The position numbers and the translations under genes were made by a program. A DNA stretch of 64,000 bases from an uncultured Alphaproteobacteria bacterium (GTDB taxonomy: Bacteria; Pseudomonadota; Alphaproteobacteria; HIMB59). Shown here one piece after another: positions 1-8,922 of the stretch. Location of the stretch: NCBI GenBank assembly GCA_902521465.1, contig CABYRL010000001.1, positions 62,001 through 126,000 of the forward strand, in the 5' to 3' direction. Positions within the stretch are counted from its first letter, which is position 1. Each line of letters starts with the position of its first letter. Below the pieces are notes generated by a model. The model did no database searches. It saw only the letters and a program-made list of their open reading frames with translations, and was not told the origin of the DNA.

Positions 1-372
1 TCCTTTTTGAATAGTCATCCAAGACTCAGGGTCATAAGATTTCAATGCATACAGCTCAATATCCTCTAGTATCAGCAATGTTCTTTTTTTAGATAACTGA
101 TTGTGAGCAATCCAACCTTGTATTCCATTAAATAATTCAATGCGGTACCAGTCTGTATAAGAACTCCAACTATTTCTAAACTCTTCAATAACCTTTACAG
201 GCATATTTTCCTCTGTAAGGAGAAACTTCTCAGTTTGTTTATTCAAATCTTGATTTTCTGGATAGTGACGTAGCCAAGACTCATCATGAGCAAGAGATTT
301 ATAATATGGAATATGTTTATCAGAGTATGCAGTCAATGGGAGTACCAGAAACAAAAGCACTAACCTGATCAT
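1..372 (-). CDS. Secreted SH3-like domain protein (3' end beyond window)
   Basis: The first 124 codons are present and the gene runs off the left edge. It starts at ATG 372, with a clear signal peptide (hydrophobic residues 2-16 ending at AYS). The rest resembles the bacterial SH3-like fold found in secreted alphaproteobacterial proteins. Visible hallmarks are a 'MPVKVIEEF' strand, 'WYRIELF' and 'GWIAHNQLS', followed by a second repeat ('LYALKSYDPESWMTIQKG'). Such domains are thought to bind cell-wall peptides or proteins in the periplasm; that role is inferred. It begins 4 nt after the stop of the GMC oxidoreductase, so the two are probably cotranscribed. The usual 'NVRSGPG' turn is absent, replaced by 'SWLRHYPEN', so the family match is by overall pattern. 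Confidence 0.72.
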   Translation of the reverse strand, partial: MIRLVLLFLVLPLTAYSDKHIPYYKSLAHDESWLRHYPENQDLNKQTEKFLLTEENMPVKVIEEFRNSWSSYTDWYRIELFNGIQGWIAHNQLSKKRTLLILEDIELYALKSYDPESWMTIQKG

Positions 373-376
373 TAAT

Positions 377-2035
377 TTATCTTTGTGAATTTTGCCAATT
401 TGGATGGGTATAAGGTTGCAGATTTGATGGTGCTAAAAGAGGTTTTCCCAAGATGTGATCTGAGGCTTTCTCACCCGTCATTATAGATGGAGCATTAAGA
501 TTGCCATTACATATCTGAGGAAAAATTGATGAGTCTGCAAGAAATAAATTTGAAAAACCCTTTACTTTGCAATCGTTTAGAACGACAGAAGAAGGGTCAT
601 CTTCTTTTCCAATCTTGCAGGTACCACATGGATGATAAGCACTTTCACAATTATTTTTTATAAATTCGTCGAGACCTTCATCCGAAACAACGTTATCACC
701 AGGTTGAATTTCATCTCCTTTAAAAGGAACTAGGGCCTCTTGACTCAGTATCTCTCTACTAAGTCTAAGTGATTTTCTAAAGTTTGGAAAATCATCTTCA
801 TGAGACATGTAATTGAATTTTATAGTTGGTGAATCAAATGGGTCACTAGATTTTAATTTTACAAAACCTCTAGATTTTGAACGCATTGGCCCTACATGCA
901 ATTGAAAACCGTGACCTTCGCTAGGCGCCTTTCCGTCATATCTAATTGCGACTGGAAGAAAATGAAATTGTATATCAGGATATGGTATGTTTTTATCAGA
1001 GCGAATGAAACCAAGAGTTTCAAATTGGTTTGTTGCACCTGGTCCACTTTTAAGAAACATCCATTGCATGCCGATAAGTAATTTAGAAAAAGGATTTAAA
1101 TATTTATTAAGTGTTACTAGTTGTAAACATTTGACTTGAAAATAAACTTCTAAATGATCTTGTAAGTTTTTACCAACACCTGGTAAGTTTTTAATAACCT
1201 TGATCCCCAAATTATTTAAATCATTGCCCTCTCCAATACCCGATCTTTGAAGAATTGTTGGACTATTGATAGCGCCAGCTGATAAAACAACACCAATATT
1301 TGCACTAAAGGTTTTTTTTTGGCCCCGATGGTATACTTCAACTCCCTTAGCTTTGTCTTCTTGAAATATTATTTTATCGACTAGAACCTTTGTTATGAGT
1401 TGTACATTTTTTTTCGCTAATGCAGGCTTTAAATAAGCTTTTGCTGTTGAAAAACGAGAGCCTTTCCAAACGGTCATATCAGCTGGTCCAAAACCCTCCT
1501 GTCGAAAGCCATTGTAGTCATCAGTATAGGTGTATCCCGCCTGCTCGGTAGCTTTTACAAAAGCATTGTGTAATGGGTTATCTCTTTTGCCATGAGTTAT
1601 GTTTAGAGGACCTGATTTCCCTCTAAACTCTGAATTGCCTCCGTGGCTTGCTTCCATTCTTTGAAAGTATGGAAGGACATCGGGATAATCCCAACCTTTT
1701 GCACCACTTTCTGCCCATTGATTATAATCACCAGCATTACCCCTTACATAAATCATTCCATTAATTGACGAAGACCCTCCTATAACTTTACCTCTAGGGC
1801 ACACGAGAGACCTACCATTTAAAGTTGGCTCAGGTTCTGCTTTAAAGCCCCAATCGAATTTATTCATATTCATTGGGTATGAGAGTGCTGCAGGCATTTG
1901 TATAAAAGGACTATTGTCATTGCCGCCAAATTCTAATACTAGAATTTTTAATTGAGGGTTTTCCCCAAGTCTGTAAGCGATTGTAGATCCTGCTGATCCA
2001 GAACCAATTACGATATAATCAGGATTTTCAAACAT
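377..2035 (-). CDS. GMC-family FAD-dependent oxidoreductase (choline dehydrogenase-like)
   Basis: A 552-residue flavoenzyme that oxidises an alcohol group. The N-terminal FAD-binding motif GSGSAG is at residues 11-16 and the ribose-binding Glu is at 35 in 'VLEFGG'. The GMC signature 'PRGKVIGGSSSINGMIYVRG' lies near 80-100. The active-site region is 'YHPCGTCKIG' near residue 465, and 'NGNLNAP' near 512 supplies the second catalytic residue. Length and motifs match choline dehydrogenase (BetA) and broader alcohol dehydrogenases. No betaine-aldehyde dehydrogenase or betaine transporter is nearby, so the substrate is open. It lies 8 nt downstream of the photolyase stop and 4 nt upstream of the SH3-like gene, on the same strand. 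The family is certain; the choline assignment is not. Confidence 0.9.
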   Translation of the reverse strand: MFENPDYIVIGSGSAGSTIAYRLGENPQLKILVLEFGGNDNSPFIQMPAALSYPMNMNKFDWGFKAEPEPTLNGRSLVCPRGKVIGGSSSINGMIYVRGNAGDYNQWAESGAKGWDYPDVLPYFQRMEASHGGNSEFRGKSGPLNITHGKRDNPLHNAFVKATEQAGYTYTDDYNGFRQEGFGPADMTVWKGSRFSTAKAYLKPALAKKNVQLITKVLVDKIIFQEDKAKGVEVYHRGQKKTFSANIGVVLSAGAINSPTILQRSGIGEGNDLNNLGIKVIKNLPGVGKNLQDHLEVYFQVKCLQLVTLNKYLNPFSKLLIGMQWMFLKSGPGATNQFETLGFIRSDKNIPYPDIQFHFLPVAIRYDGKAPSEGHGFQLHVGPMRSKSRGFVKLKSSDPFDSPTIKFNYMSHEDDFPNFRKSLRLSREILSQEALVPFKGDEIQPGDNVVSDEGLDEFIKNNCESAYHPCGTCKIGKEDDPSSVVLNDCKVKGFSNLFLADSSIFPQICNGNLNAPSIMTGEKASDHILGKPLLAPSNLQPYTHPNWQNSQR

Positions 2036-2043
2036 AGATTAGT

Positions 2044-3477
2044 TCAATTTCTTCCTCTACTACCATGTTTTAAATAAACATTTTTTGCAAGTATTTTATG
2101 TTCTTGTGATTTGCGAATATCAAAAATTTTTTTTCTAGCATACTGAGCAGTTTCTTTAACATTTATTATTTCTTTTTGAAACTCATTATCGAACAAATTT
2201 ACGTTCAAACTTTTTTTTGGGGGATTATGAAAAAAAGCAGGTGGGAAATTTTTTACTTCAGGAATTTGTGACTTAATAAATTTACCGAGAGGATCTTGAT
2301 CCATAGCTTGTTTATAAGGATTATACATTCTAATCGTATTGATACCGGTTGTACCTGATTGCATTTGTATTTGACTGTAATGAATTCCAGGTTCAAAGTC
2401 TGTAAACAACGCTGCCAAGCGTGGAGCAAAGTATCTCCAATCAAGCCATAAATTATAAGAAGCAAATGATGCTAACATTGCTCTCATTCTAAAATTGATC
2501 CATCCATAATTTCTTAAATAAATCATACATGCATCGATAAAATGAACTCCAGTCTTACCTTCAATCCAAGCCTCTAATTTCTCTTCATCTTTATCACGTA
2601 TTTGATCATACACAGGAATAAAGCTTACATGTTCAATTGACGGCTGATCCTCTAATTTTTGAATAAAATGCGATCTCCAATATAACCTAGATAAAAATGA
2701 ATTTATAGATTTAGCAAAATTTTTATTGGTATGCTTTATTAGATCTCTTTTTTTTTCGGCCTCTTGAAAAACTGTGCGGTGTGATATTGTACCGTATGTC
2801 AAATGAGTTGATAATCTTGAGCAGCTTTTTTCAGCAGTTATCGGGCTAGACATCTCAAATTGATAATTTTCACCTCTTTTATTTAAAAAAGACTGAAGCA
2901 ATTTTTCTGCTTCGACAGATCCACCCTTTTGCCTATATGGACATGGTGTTGAATCATAAAAAAATTTTGGTAATTCATGTTTTGTTAATTCTAAATTAAC
3001 TGATTGTTTTATAATGGGCAAATTAGACTTTTTAATAATCTCGTTTCTAAAATTTTTTGCCCATAGGTTTCTATCATGTTGTCCTCTTTTAACGCCTGGG
3101 TAAGAGCATTCAATCCAATCAATTTTTTTTTGAAAAAAAAATTTTTTTAATTTTTTATCTCTTTGGTAAGTCCATTCAATACCTGTTTCTTGTTCGCTAA
3201 TTACGCTTGAAAAGCTATGTTTATCTTTTAAAAACTTGAATATTTCAATCGCGTCACCAAAAAAGATATTTAAATATAAATTATTTTTTAATAATTGTCG
3301 TTTAAGGTCATTTACACTCTCTAATGTAAATTGCCATTGCCTTAAAGACATATCTTTTTGCTTCCACAGCTCGGGTTCTATAATGTAAATTAATATAGAT
3401 CTTTTATTTTCATCAATAAGAATTTCATTGTCTTTAAATCTTAAATTCTTCTTAAACCAGACGATCCTATTTGACAT
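2044..3477 (-). CDS. Cryptochrome/photolyase family protein
   Basis: A 477-residue member of the photolyase/cryptochrome family, which uses FADH- and blue light to split UV-induced pyrimidine dimers. The N-terminal antenna-binding alpha/beta domain opens with 'RIVWFKKNLRFKDN'. The C-terminal FAD domain carries 'LTYGTISHRTV', 'YWRSHFIQKL', 'GKTGVHFIDACMIYLR' and 'GWINFRMRAMLASF'. Instead of the classical 'NNGGWQWSAGTG' loop it has 'GIHYSQIQMQSGTTGINTI' followed by 'RMYNPYKQ', a variant I associate with a separate bacterial branch also seen in cyanobacteria. DNA repair is the likeliest role, but a photosensory role cannot be excluded. It lies 6 nt downstream of the ABC permease stop, on the same strand. 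Confidence 0.88.
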   Translation of the reverse strand: MSNRIVWFKKNLRFKDNEILIDENKRSILIYIIEPELWKQKDMSLRQWQFTLESVNDLKRQLLKNNLYLNIFFGDAIEIFKFLKDKHSFSSVISEQETGIEWTYQRDKKLKKFFFQKKIDWIECSYPGVKRGQHDRNLWAKNFRNEIIKKSNLPIIKQSVNLELTKHELPKFFYDSTPCPYRQKGGSVEAEKLLQSFLNKRGENYQFEMSSPITAEKSCSRLSTHLTYGTISHRTVFQEAEKKRDLIKHTNKNFAKSINSFLSRLYWRSHFIQKLEDQPSIEHVSFIPVYDQIRDKDEEKLEAWIEGKTGVHFIDACMIYLRNYGWINFRMRAMLASFASYNLWLDWRYFAPRLAALFTDFEPGIHYSQIQMQSGTTGINTIRMYNPYKQAMDQDPLGKFIKSQIPEVKNFPPAFFHNPPKKSLNVNLFDNEFQKEIINVKETAQYARKKIFDIRKSQEHKILAKNVYLKHGSRGRN

Positions 3478-3483
3478 CTGTTA

Positions 3484-4245
3484 CTAGTCTTTAATTTTGA
3501 AGCCTTTTGAAAAAATATAAATAATTGCAGAAATATTTAGAATTAAAAAAGTAAATATCATAATCAAACTCGTTGTAATACTTACATCAGCCATTTCATA
3601 AAAACTCCATCGAAAACCACTTACTAAGTAAAGAACTGGATTTACCAAAGAAACGTTCTGCCAGAACTCTGGTAACCAGTTGATTGAATATAGCGAGCCG
3701 CCAAGAAATACAAGTGGAGATAAAATTAGTGTAGGAAATATTGATAGCTCCTCCCAATTTGATGACAACATCCCTATGAGAAAACCTAGTAAGCTAAAAG
3801 TTAAAGATGTTAAGACGAGCATTAAAATCATTGTAAACGGATGCATAATATATATTTCAACAAAAAATAACCCTGTTGCTAATATTAAGCTTCCTAAAAT
3901 TATTGATTTTGTAGTGGCCGCGCCAACAAAACCAATAACAATCTCTGTTGTTGATAGTGGGGCAGCATAAATTTCATTTATAGTTCCAAGAAATTTTGGA
4001 AAAAAGATACCTGAAGAAGCGTTTGAGACACTTTGTGTAAGTAAAGCTAACATTATCATACCAGGCACTATGAAAGAACCATATGATATATCTTCAATCA
4101 CAGGGATGCGACTGCCGATTGCAGCACCGAAGACTACAAAATAAAGAGAGGATGATATCACAGGAGAAAATATACTTTGAACAGTTGTTCTTCTCATTCG
4201 ATCCATTTCATGCAAGTAAATCGCCATTATGCCTGTCCAGTTCAT
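3484..4245 (-). CDS. ABC-2 type exporter permease
   Basis: A 253-residue inner-membrane permease with about six hydrophobic segments (near residues 25-45, 55-75, 105-130, 138-160, 168-188 and 225-245). It has the typical ABC-2 ending, a C-terminal helix followed by a short Lys-rich tail ('FSKGFKIKD'). It forms the transport half of a two-component exporter with the ATPase immediately upstream. The two genes share an ATGA start/stop overlap (4242-4245), so they are translationally coupled. Relatives of this size export drugs, polysaccharides or lipids, and the substrate cannot be told from sequence. Confidence 0.88.
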   Translation of the reverse strand: MNWTGIMAIYLHEMDRMRRTTVQSIFSPVISSSLYFVVFGAAIGSRIPVIEDISYGSFIVPGMIMLALLTQSVSNASSGIFFPKFLGTINEIYAAPLSTTEIVIGFVGAATTKSIILGSLILATGLFFVEIYIMHPFTMILMLVLTSLTFSLLGFLIGMLSSNWEELSIFPTLILSPLVFLGGSLYSINWLPEFWQNVSLVNPVLYLVSGFRWSFYEMADVSITTSLIMIFTFLILNISAIIYIFSKGFKIKD

Positions 4246-5171
4246 ACACTCTCCTCCAAAAGTTTTTCGAATATCGTCTCCAGCGATGTCTGGGAGGAAT
4301 TTAAATCTTTTAATTTTAGACCAGCTGTCTTTATGTCTTGAAGAAGTGCGGTAATACCAGTCGAAGATCCGTGAGAGTCATATGAATATGTTAAAGAGTT
4401 ATTACTATTCATTTTTAAGTTATACGACTCTAAAGTAGATGGGATTTGACTAAAAGGCTCCTGAAATTCTATAGTTAAATTCTTTTGACCCATTTTTTGC
4501 ATTAAATCATTCTTATTATCAGTAATTATGATCTCGCCATTATTGATTACAGATACTCGATCAGAAATAGCCTCAGCTTCTTCTATATAATGAGTAGTAA
4601 GAATAATCGTTACACCATTTTCTTTAAGCTCCTTTACCGCTCTCCACATATCTCTTCGCAAATTAATATCGACACCTGCAGTAGGCTCATCTAGAAAAAG
4701 TATTTTTGGTTCATGACTCAATGCCTTTGCAATTAATGCTCTTTTTTTCATACCTCCAGAAAGCTCACGAAGCTTACTATCTTTTTTATCCCAAAGGCTG
4801 AGATCTTTAAGAATTTTTTCTATGTATGCAGGATCTTTTTTCTTACCATATAAGCCTCTAGTGTAAGAGACATTTTGAAAAACTTTTTCAAAGGCTTCTA
4901 AATGGAGTTCTTGAGGCACAAGGCCAATCATCGATCGAGTTTTTCTGAAATCTTTAACAACATCATATCCATCAACTGAAATGGTTCCTGATGTAGGTAA
5001 GACTATACCACATATGGCATTAATGAGTGTTGTTTTTCCAGCACCATTTGGACCAAGAAGTGCAAGAATTTCACCTCTTTGAATTTCTAAATTGACTCCT
5101 TTGAGGGCTTCTAAACCTCCTTGAAAAGTTTTTTTTAAATTATCAATTTTAATTAAGATATCTGCTGACAT
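4242..5171 (-). CDS. ABC exporter ATP-binding protein
   Basis: A 309-residue ATPase. It has Walker A 'GPNGAGKTT' near residue 40, a Q-loop in 'GLVPQELHLE', signature 'LSGGMKKR' near 138, Walker B 'ILFLDEPTAG' near 158, and switch His in 'LTTHYIEEAE'. After the nucleotide-binding domain (to about residue 215) comes a roughly 90-residue C-terminal domain, as in DrrA/NodI/CcmA-type exporter ATPases. It energises the permease encoded immediately downstream, with which it overlaps by 4 nt. About 37 nt separate its start from the EamA gene end, so it may be read from the same transcript. Confidence 0.92.
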   Translation of the reverse strand: MSADILIKIDNLKKTFQGGLEALKGVNLEIQRGEILALLGPNGAGKTTLINAICGIVLPTSGTISVDGYDVVKDFRKTRSMIGLVPQELHLEAFEKVFQNVSYTRGLYGKKKDPAYIEKILKDLSLWDKKDSKLRELSGGMKKRALIAKALSHEPKILFLDEPTAGVDINLRRDMWRAVKELKENGVTIILTTHYIEEAEAISDRVSVINNGEIIITDNKNDLMQKMGQKNLTIEFQEPFSQIPSTLESYNLKMNSNNSLTYSYDSHGSSTGITALLQDIKTAGLKLKDLNSSQTSLETIFEKLLEESV

Positions 5172-5208
5172 GATTAGATTGCGTACAGTATATTATAAGC
5201 AAATAACA

Positions 5209-6108
5209 TCAAGATAGTTTATCAGTAATCTTATTTTTTTTACTTTTTTCAATTAAGTAAGTGCTAATTAAAACAGCAATAAGGGCAACAATAATTTTAT
5301 AAGTTATTTTTTCATTTAAAAAAAGATATCCAAATATCAATCCAAAAATTGGAATGATGTAGGCAACTTGTGATTGAAAAACTAAGCCATTATTTTTAAG
5401 AATATAAAATCTCATTAACCAAGCTATCGCAGTCGCAACGATACCAAGATACAAAAGAGAAATTGTAGCATTAAGAGACGGTCTCAATTCTGTTGGATTT
5501 TCAAAAATGAACATAATTGGTAATAAAAGAATAACTGCCCAAATTAAAATACTTGATGTAAGTACTTCATTTTTAATATGTTTTAGCTTGAGTGAAAATA
5601 GTCCACCTATGGTGTAACAAACTGGACCCAAGATTACCATAAATGCGTAAAAGATATTTGACTGATTGATTAGAATATTATCTGAAAATAAATAAACGAT
5701 ACCAAGAAAGCCTATTAATATTCCAACAAATTTTAAAAAATTAATTTTTTCATTTTGAATAAATAAATGTCCTAAGATTGTTGCTGCAATAGGTGCCGTG
5801 GACATCAAGATTGCTGCTAGATTACTTTGAACTTTTAATATACCGAATGAAATAAAAAAAAAGGGGAGAACTAAATTCACAAATCCTATAGTTGCGTACC
5901 ATAACCAATTTTCTCCAAATGCTTCAATTGAAATTTTTCTTATCCAACAGTAAATAAGCATTACTATTGCAGCAAAAAAAATTCTACCAAAGGCAAGTGC
6001 CATGGGTGTATAACTTTCTGAAGCAATTTTGATGTTAAAGAACGCACTTCCCCATATACCAGCTAATAAAAATAAAAGTAAAAAATCTTTAAAGGATGCT
6101 TTGTGCAT
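5209..6108 (-). CDS. EamA/DMT-superfamily transporter
   Basis: A 299-residue membrane protein with ten predicted transmembrane helices in two EamA repeats (about 10-140 and 150-285). The first repeat starts 'LLAGIWGSAFFNIKIA', a typical DMT opening. It ends with a charged cytoplasmic tail ('IEKSKKNKITDK'). DMT carriers export amino acids, metabolites or nucleotide sugars; the substrate is unknown. Its ATG overlaps the stop of the alaX gene by one base (TAATG), indicating translational coupling in the minus-strand operon pncC-pif1-small ORF-alaX-eamA. Confidence 0.9.
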   Translation of the reverse strand: MHKASFKDFLLLFLLAGIWGSAFFNIKIASESYTPMALAFGRIFFAAIVMLIYCWIRKISIEAFGENWLWYATIGFVNLVLPFFFISFGILKVQSNLAAILMSTAPIAATILGHLFIQNEKINFLKFVGILIGFLGIVYLFSDNILINQSNIFYAFMVILGPVCYTIGGLFSLKLKHIKNEVLTSSILIWAVILLLPIMFIFENPTELRPSLNATISLLYLGIVATAIAWLMRFYILKNNGLVFQSQVAYIIPIFGLIFGYLFLNEKITYKIIVALIAVLISTYLIEKSKKNKITDKLS

Positions 6109-6791
6109 TATATGAGAGTAAACTGAACACGTTTATTCATTTTTCCTTTACTCTCATACTTAATAAATTTAAATTCGCCAATTTCATTTGTATTAGCTAC
6201 GTGAGTTCCACCACACGGTTGTAAATCAATATCTCCTATTTTAACAAGTCGAATTTTATCATTTGTTCTTGGTGGTTTAACTGACAAGGTTCGTACTAGC
6301 TCAGGTTTTTGATCTAGCTCTTCATTTGTTATCCACTGATAAGAAATAGAGTGAGATTGTTGAATAAATTCATTAATGATTTTATTTAAAGTTTCAAATT
6401 CAAATGTTTCTTCGCCTAAATCAAAATCAATCCTACTTTTTTCTAAACCAATTGATCCTCCTGTAACATAATAAGGTAATGCTGCACACATTAAGTGCAT
6501 CGAGGTATGCATTTTCATTAGGCGATATCGATGATCCCAATCAATATGGCCTTTTATTTGTCCAGAAAGATTTATATTTTCTGATTCAACAACATGCGCA
6601 ATACCTAACTCATGTTTAACTGTATTGATAACATTGAATTTTTTATCATTAATTTCTAGTACTCCCTTGTCTCCAGGTTGCCCACCACTTTGAGCATAAA
6701 AAGAGCTATCTTGAGTAATGATTTTGTCACCCTCGACTAATAAAATTTTTTCTTCGAAACTCTTTGTATAACTGTCTTTGAGATAAATCAT
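6108..6791 (-). CDS. Alanyl-tRNA editing protein (AlaX family)
   Basis: A 227-residue stand-alone editing domain that hydrolyses mischarged Ser- or Gly-tRNA(Ala). The zinc ligands are visible: HxxxH at residues 95-99 ('MHTSMHL') and CxxxH in 'QPCGGTHVAN' near 193-197. The N-terminal strand 'FYAQSGGQPGD' matches the AlaRS second additional domain. The length suits AlaX without a C-terminal oligomerisation domain. Its start shares an ATGA overlap with the preceding 57-residue ORF and its stop overlaps the EamA start, so it sits inside a compact operon. Confidence 0.93.
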   Translation of the reverse strand: MIYLKDSYTKSFEEKILLVEGDKIITQDSSFYAQSGGQPGDKGVLEINDKKFNVINTVKHELGIAHVVESENINLSGQIKGHIDWDHRYRLMKMHTSMHLMCAALPYYVTGGSIGLEKSRIDFDLGEETFEFETLNKIINEFIQQSHSISYQWITNEELDQKPELVRTLSVKPPRTNDKIRLVKIGDIDLQPCGGTHVANTNEIGEFKFIKYESKGKMNKRVQFTLI

Positions 6792-6961
6792 TTTTTTGCT
6801 TCTTCAATCATAAAGTCTACACAGGACTCTATACCTCCTTGAGTATTGCTTTGTTTTTCACATTCCTCATAGTATTCGTGGTATTCAAATGTCGAAGTAA
6901 TATATAGGCCCAAACCTATAATGCTAAAGACTGCAATACTATATAATATTTTTTTAGCCAT
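6788..6961 (-). CDS. Small single-pass membrane protein, 57 aa, function unknown
   Basis: A short ORF tightly packed in the operon. It starts at ATG 6961, 2 nt after the Pif1-like gene stop (6963), and its stop overlaps the alaX ATG (ATGA, 6788-6791). The protein begins MAKK, has one hydrophobic segment (residues 5-22, 'ILYSIAVFSIIGLGLYIT') and then an acidic domain with two cysteines (C34 and C47) and paired aromatic/acidic residues ('FEYHEYYEEC'). The layout suggests an N-in anchored protein with a periplasmic domain that could form one disulfide. I do not recognise the family. The perfect operon packing is the main argument that it is real. Confidence 0.72.
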   Translation of the reverse strand: MAKKILYSIAVFSIIGLGLYITSTFEYHEYYEECEKQSNTQGGIESCVDFMIEEAKK

Positions 6962-6962
6962 C

Positions 6963-8264
6963 TTAAATTAATCTGTCTTGGAAACCTATCAATTGATTGT
7001 TAACAATGATATCTGATTTTTTAATAGGTCTAAGCAGTTCTATACCTTCTAAACTTATACATCTACTTAGTGCAACATAAAGTTGTCCTGGGGCAAAAGA
7101 GCCTTGACTCATATCTATAATTACTCTTTCAAATGTTTGTCCTTGACTTTTATGAATTGTGATTGCCCAAGCCAATCTCATTGGATACTGTTTGAAAGAT
7201 CCTGTTATTTCCTCTTGAACTTCTTGTTGATCATCATCATATGTATATTGAATACGATCCCATTTTTCTTTTTTAACCTCATATATTTTATTATTAATTT
7301 TTACTTTTATTTTTTTTTGAGCGATATCATGAATTATACCAATAGATCCATTAACCCACCTTTTTTCAGGATCATTTTTAATCATAATTACTTGAGCTCC
7401 TTTTTTTAATTTTAAGATTTCATCAGTGGGAAATAATTCTTTATAAAATTGACCAGTGGCTTGTCCCCTGTAAGAAAACTCCTCCTGATTTAATTGGCTT
7501 AAATATTTTTGATTAATGCTGCTCGCTCGAGCATTAGTTGTAGTAAGTATGATTTTACCTTCATCCATCTCAATGTGATCAGTTAAAGAGTCGTTTATAT
7601 TCTCGATCTGCGTGTGAGTAATTGAGCCATCTCTAACAGAGTTAAGCAAATGAATAAAATGGTCATCTTTTTGACGATAAATATTATGTAATTCAAGCGT
7701 TTTAAATTGGGCATCCTGGAAAATATTTGAATGAAAGAAGAAATGACCTTTAGGATAAATGCGCTGTAGAAGTCCTGACTCATCCATATTCACAACTGGT
7801 GGTAGTTGAAATAAATCCCCAAAAACGATTAACTGAACTCCGCCAAATGGTTGTGTAAGTTTTTTTCTGTGAACACGAAGGCTATAATCAATCGCATCAA
7901 AAACATCAGCACGAACCATAGATATCTCATCAATAATTAATGTTTCCAAATTTTGAAGAATTTCGATTTGTCTTACTTTTTTTATATGTCGTGTTTGAAT
8001 AACCTTTGGTGGAAAACCAAAAAATGAATGAATAGTTTGTCCTTTAACTCGAATTGCAGCGACTCCTGTTGGAGCAAGAACAACTGTATTCTTCTTTGTT
8101 ATAGATCGAAAGTAGGCCAATAGTGTAGACTTACCACTACCTGCTTTACCAGTAATATAAAAATGATCTTTTGTACTTTCAAGTTGCTCAATAATATTTT
8201 CAAATTCTTCACTGAGCTCGAAATCGTCAGGTAGTAAACTATTATAATTTCGCTTATAGCTCAT
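6963..8264 (-). CDS. Pif1-like superfamily 1 DNA helicase
   Basis: A 433-residue AAA/SF1B helicase. It has Walker A 'GKAGSGKSTLL' near residue 39-49, motif Ia 'APTGVAAIRVKGQTIHSFF', Walker B 'IIDEISMV' near 113, motif III 'GDLFQLPPVV' and the C-terminal helicase motifs 'IHKSQGQTF' and 'YVALSRC' near residues 375-405. These are the core Pif1/RecD-type motifs. Such helicases unwind 5'-overhang duplexes, G-quadruplexes or stalled fork structures. The protein is the compact core without accessory domains. It overlaps the pncC stop by 11 nt and is followed within 2 nt by the small membrane protein gene. Confidence 0.88.
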   Translation of the reverse strand: MSYKRNYNSLLPDDFELSEEFENIIEQLESTKDHFYITGKAGSGKSTLLAYFRSITKKNTVVLAPTGVAAIRVKGQTIHSFFGFPPKVIQTRHIKKVRQIEILQNLETLIIDEISMVRADVFDAIDYSLRVHRKKLTQPFGGVQLIVFGDLFQLPPVVNMDESGLLQRIYPKGHFFFHSNIFQDAQFKTLELHNIYRQKDDHFIHLLNSVRDGSITHTQIENINDSLTDHIEMDEGKIILTTTNARASSINQKYLSQLNQEEFSYRGQATGQFYKELFPTDEILKLKKGAQVIMIKNDPEKRWVNGSIGIIHDIAQKKIKVKINNKIYEVKKEKWDRIQYTYDDDQQEVQEEITGSFKQYPMRLAWAITIHKSQGQTFERVIIDMSQGSFAPGQLYVALSRCISLEGIELLRPIKKSDIIVNNQLIGFQDRLI

Positions 8265-8733
8265 CTATAATATTATTTAACATGTGAAAACATTCTTTCA
8301 CTGTACCTTTTTGAATTTGAATTCTAGAAAGTTTTGGATTGAAATTTAATTGTTCGATATAAATATTTTTTTTAAAATATAATCCGATAAAAACTAAACC
8401 TACAGGTTTTAATTTAGTACCACCGTTTGGACCAGCTACACCTGTTGTTGAAAATGTTAGCTGACTTTTGGAAATCTTGTGTAAATGTAAACACATTTGA
8501 GCACATACTTGACGGCTGACCGCACCGTACCTTTTAATAGTACTAGATTTGACTTTGAGATTTTTAATTTTTGAGTCATTTGAATATGTTATCAACCCAG
8601 TTTTATAAATTTTAGATATACCAGACACAGCTGTAAATTCTGCTGCAAGCAAACCACCAGTACAAGATTCTGCTGTTGAAACTGATATGTTTTTATCGAG
8701 TAAATATTTGATTGTTTTCGAAACGACGCTCAT
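8254..8733 (-). CDS. pncC: Nicotinamide-nucleotide amidohydrolase (CinA C-terminal domain)
   Basis: A 159-residue stand-alone CinA C-terminal domain. It deamidates nicotinamide mononucleotide to nicotinate mononucleotide for NAD recycling. Diagnostic stretches are 'STAESCTGGLLAAEFTAV' (residues 18-35) with the catalytic Ser/Lys region, 'GLITYSNDSK' and 'STTGVAGPNGG' near 98-108. The length equals typical PncC, without the N-terminal MoaB-like domain of long CinA. It appears to lead the minus-strand operon, since the next plus-strand gene is divergent and lies about 190 nt away. Confidence 0.93.
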   Translation of the reverse strand: MSVVSKTIKYLLDKNISVSTAESCTGGLLAAEFTAVSGISKIYKTGLITYSNDSKIKNLKVKSSTIKRYGAVSRQVCAQMCLHLHKISKSQLTFSTTGVAGPNGGTKLKPVGLVFIGLYFKKNIYIEQLNFNPKLSRIQIQKGTVKECFHMLNNIIDEL

Positions 8734-8827
8734 AAGCTAGTTATACTTATTATATGGACGAAGAAATAACAATGGTGCTTATTGGTATAAAAAAAATGCA
8801 TAATTAATCCCCATAATTCAGAATAAA

Positions 8828-8836
8828 TGTGGATAA
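8828..8836 (-). promoter_or_regulatory. Exact DnaA-box match
   Basis: The minus strand reads TTATCCACA, the consensus DnaA box, in the divergent gap between pncC and the small membrane peptide. A single 9-mer in this much AT-rich DNA is expected by chance about once, so on its own this is weak. It may regulate a flanking promoter or be fortuitous. Confidence 0.25.
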
Positions 8837-8857
8837 ATTAACAAAATTTGTCTATAC

Positions 8858-8876
8858 ATATGCAAATATTGCATAT
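8858..8876. promoter_or_regulatory. Operator-like perfect dyad
   Basis: A perfect inverted repeat, ATATGCAA-ata-TTGCATAT (8-bp arms, 3-bp centre), sits 47 nt upstream of the 27-residue ORF, in the pncC/aminotransferase divergent region. The size and symmetry suit a dimeric helix-turn-helix regulator. Which regulator binds is unknown and none is encoded next to it. Confidence 0.5.
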
Positions 8877-8922
8877 TACTATGAAATCCTATAACTTAAT
8901 TAAAGGAATCATGGAGGTTTAT

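Noticed and set aside
8828-8836. Replication origin near pncC
   Set aside because: Only one DnaA box, expected by chance about once in this much AT-rich DNA; no cluster.
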